A DNA stretch of 8,492 nt from contig CALFXQ010000183.1 in the NCBI GenBank assembly GCA_937958285.1, positions 1 through 8,492 on the forward strand. The letters run 5' to 3'. The notes beneath the pieces are model-generated. The model was not told the DNA's origin. It saw only the letters and a list, made by a program, of their open reading frames with translations, and did not search any database. A program made the translations under genes and the position numbers. Position 1 is the first letter of the stretch, and each line of letters opens with the position of its first letter. Below are positions 7,801 through 8,492 of this stretch, in pieces. The DNA comes from an uncultured Fusibacter sp. GTDB lineage: Bacteria; Bacillota; Clostridia; Peptostreptococcales; Acidaminobacteraceae.

Positions 7801-8221
7801 CCCTAGACATCGCCTCTATAAGTTCTACTGGTAGCCCATTCTGTCTTAAGCGGCTCACTAGATCAGACAACTCCGAGATAAAACCTTTGTTTTTATAATT
7901 GCCGCGATAGCGAACTAATTTCTCGTCTACATCTTGTAGAACCTGTCGAAGAATCATTTTTCTGCCTAGTTCAGAAAGTACTTTACCCTCTCCTATGCCC
8001 AGATGTTTAGCCCATTGGTGCCAAAGTCGTTTAAAACTCATCACCTCAATATGAAACAAGCCCTCACAATGAAGGGCTTTCAATAAATCGCGTTCCGCCT
8101 GAAGTGTATATTGCTCAGGAACAATCACAATGCACTTATCTTTTATAGGGTCGAGCGCTTCAATCAGCGACAAGTGATAGCGACTTGTTGCCATTACCGC
8201 ACGCGCTCTTGTGATTAGCAT
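4874..8221 (-). CDS. addB: AddB subunit of the AddAB helicase-nuclease
   Basis: AddB pairs with AddA to unwind and degrade DNA ends at double-strand breaks, supplying one nuclease domain and, in characterised AddABs, Chi recognition. The 1115-residue length is near the usual 1150-1170. Visible landmarks: VPEQYTLQAERDLL at 34-47; a degenerate helicase-like core including QRTRLQDLELLFFVGIVEGE; and the C-terminal RecB-type nuclease with H786 (GDLFH), D896 (GKVDRID), D913/K915 (VVDYKSS) and Q933/Y937 (QLMLY). The four iron-sulfur cysteines are present: C756 (SRCPYQHF) and C1068, C1071, C1077 (CTYCQYRPIC). The odd point is the N-terminus, MLITRARAVMATSRYH, where AddB of the Bacillus type has a GRxGSGK[ST] Walker A loop; here no such loop can be seen. 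The gene overlaps the lit-like gene by 7 bp and addA by 25 bp, so translation of all three is probably coupled. Confidence 0.95.
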   Translation of the reverse strand: MLITRARAVMATSRYHLSLIEALDPIKDKCIVIVPEQYTLQAERDLLKALHCEGLFHIEVMSFKRLWHQWAKHLGIGEGKVLSELGRKMILRQVLQDVDEKLVRYRGNYKNKGFISELSDLVSRLRQNGLPVELIEAMSRGPELSDSFKLKLSELSLIYRAYNNRLSEQVSDESFWIEKVIQGIRSSVVTVPSESRMLYVVEGFSSMTQQEIDLLCSLRAHASNMAVRIVDRNSDEVCGRYPKRLYRQLIQRMTSEGWTVTTEEDTALETPSASYFRESFEGAVTFLSNDVVLLNALDRSHELEWVFYQMVKRHHEGTPWESMAILTSQPDSYAMLAKRYSEDFGVPCFIDVKRPATGHYAIDFVMSSMRAIESHYRPDAVLKVLKAGLILPNKDLWQLENFAISKGIRGRLWLEDWIALGANTELEASRKKFMSILETLRTQTSKQHTLREKVSVLRAYLVNVGLFEGLASQVLELKDKGDYERAEEMAQIHNIIDHVLYQIFLLGEGQNLSNYDFIALLQLGFDSYEIGIIPPFQHYVTLGNIQRTRLQDLELLFFVGIVEGELPSKTAVKGLLTDQEVEWLVDQGAAALGASGDPYDEEVYKTYEHLLHVKGCVYWSYPCATTEGLPLKPSLWLNQMCPEEYRPIRANVTLADLFEQGLQRPYLNKALNLLAAHHTGDLENRMTDLEYMEALKGLKGIVESDGTGEYYQAVSGFFAGVAYTNSTPSLPQHVVSKLYGQQIKSSVTRLESFSRCPYQHFVTYGLKPQIRESQELSGIDLGDLFHGVFEGVLDQLKDLPSQASLEGWESIFEQVFESVCEGNHRFIYSPKNQYFSLRLKSVVKRALGMAIEHMSSSGFKNQKNEFAFGVGLSADAPALQIETDRGSAVLLEGKVDRIDAYFGEENCFVSVVDYKSSQQSLKLSDIFHGLKLQLMLYLEVATANGQLLFGKVTKPFGAFYYKIDEPILDANNPEKALVKAFKWEGLCLENQEIIGALDPTLHEDGQSQVLKVKKNKDGSLKKDATLLGEEDLKITLEYTKEKARDIANAIFEGAIDIAPVNHGKMPACTYCQYRPICHFDPKKRRQHYRRPEALSSEEALKKMQEVVLCRGPQSK
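4899..4911 (-). promoter_or_regulatory. Ribosome binding site of addA inside the addB 3' end
   Basis: AGGAGG (4911-4906) followed by a 7-nt spacer precedes the addA ATG at 4898. It sits in the codons for the last residues of AddB (around MQEVV), so ribosomes finishing addB pass directly over the addA start. This supports translational coupling of the two subunits. Confidence 0.85.
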
Positions 8222-8492
8222 AAAGGCTCCTCCTTTATCAAACCATTATTGTTGAGACGAGCTATATTCAACAACTGTTTAGTAAACAACTTAAATAACC
8301 ATTGCACCGATATGCTGAGCACTAATATTGAAACTGCTGCATCTCTGAAGAACACCTCTGGGAGCATTTGGATAAGCACATCGGTCTGAGGATCTAGTAG
8401 CCAAAGATCATTTGTAAAGAACAACTCATGAAAAGCATAAAAGTACTTTGTAAAGTCCATTGTTACAAGGATTCCCAAGACTAAGACAATTG
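8215..8492 (-). CDS. lit: Lit-family (DUF1461) integral membrane protein, C-terminal part only
   Basis: This is the 3' end of a gene whose 5' end lies beyond the window. The frame stays open to the edge, upstream of a TTG at 8478, so that TTG is probably internal. The fragment begins with a hydrophobic stretch (IVLVLGILV), then a segment with FHELFFTNDLWLLDP and MLPEVFF, and then a second hydrophobic helix (about AVSILVLSISVQWLF) followed by a basic tail. From memory this pattern, FHxxFFxND.WLLDP..D.LI.MLPE.FF, is the conserved C-terminal block of the DUF1461/TIGR01906 family, now named Lit after the lipoprotein intramolecular transacylase. That enzyme moves an acyl chain from the lipid moiety to the N-terminus of lipoproteins, giving the lyso form. 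The His in FHELFF (codon 8430-8428) is a candidate for one of the functional histidines. Lit activity is an inference from the family; not every DUF1461 member has been tested. The stop codon overlaps the addB start by 7 bp. Confidence 0.72.
   Translation of the reverse strand, partial: IVLVLGILVTMDFTKYFYAFHELFFTNDLWLLDPQTDVLIQMLPEVFFRDAAVSILVLSISVQWLFKLFTKQLLNIARLNNNGLIKEEPLC
8222..8235 (-). promoter_or_regulatory. Ribosome binding site of addB inside the lit-like gene
   Basis: The minus strand reads AAGGAGGAGCC and then TTT before the ATG at 8221, giving a near-perfect Shine-Dalgarno core (8235-8229) with a 7-nt spacer. It lies within the last codons of the upstream gene. In the addB frame a TAA stands nine codons before this ATG, with no other plausible start between, which fixes the start. 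Confidence 0.85.

Noticed and set aside
8150..8220. A frameshift hiding a Walker A motif at the addB start
   Set aside because: Reading the third frame gives CGNGNKS, which faintly recalls a GxGK[ST] loop, but it lacks the GK pair, and the frame soon meets a stop. The annotated frame fits the spacing to the conserved VPEQ block without any gap.
8476..8478. TTG at 8478 as the true start of the right-hand gene
   Set aside because: The frame remains open and hydrophobic to the edge, and the visible part matches only the C-terminal block of a family of about 200 residues, so the gene must begin outside the window.
1..8492. Chi-like AGCGG pentamers
   Set aside because: AGCGG, the Bacillus subtilis Chi sequence, occurs several times on both strands. 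The Chi sequence of this organism is unknown, and a five-base word at this frequency tells nothing.

Overview
The window holds an ordinary-looking bacterial chromosome segment, read almost entirely on the minus strand. Moderately low GC, GGAGG-type ribosome binding sites 6-7 nt before the starts, overlapping genes, an AddA/AddB pair instead of RecBCD, and a Lit/DUF1461 membrane protein fragment all point to a Gram-positive member of the Bacillota. A clostridial lineage is my best guess; this is inference, since no marker gene is present.

Layout, in the direction of transcription (right to left): (1) 8492-8215, the 3' end of a membrane protein of the Lit (DUF1461) family, cut by the window edge; (2) 8221-4874, addB, overlapping the previous gene by 7 bp; (3) 4898-1320, addA, overlapping addB by 25 bp; (4) 1301-507, a CysQ-like PAP phosphatase starting with GTG 18 bp after addA; (5) 472-444, a hairpin that probably ends this operon; (6) 427-360, a candidate promoter with a perfect 9-bp inverted repeat over it; (7) 356-150, a 68-residue zinc-ribbon protein of unknown function; (8) 136-83, a strong intrinsic terminator; (9) 1-82, sequence without a convincing gene, possibly the last codons of a convergent plus-strand gene.

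AddA and AddB together form the helicase-nuclease that resects double-strand breaks for RecA-mediated repair. AddA here carries all the superfamily 1 helicase motifs and a complete RecB-type nuclease site. AddB carries a complete nuclease site and the four cysteines of the iron-sulfur cluster, but its N-terminus has no recognisable Walker A motif. The PAP phosphatase clears 3'-phosphoadenosine 5'-phosphate, and the partial Lit-like protein would act on lipoproteins in the membrane. The four genes are tightly packed and probably co-transcribed, though their functions are not obviously linked.

I did not find a clearly new biological system. The points most worth a second look are the degenerate AddB N-terminus, the acidic tetrapeptide repeat in AddA, and the small zinc-ribbon gene with its operator-like palindrome and possible upstream reading frame.
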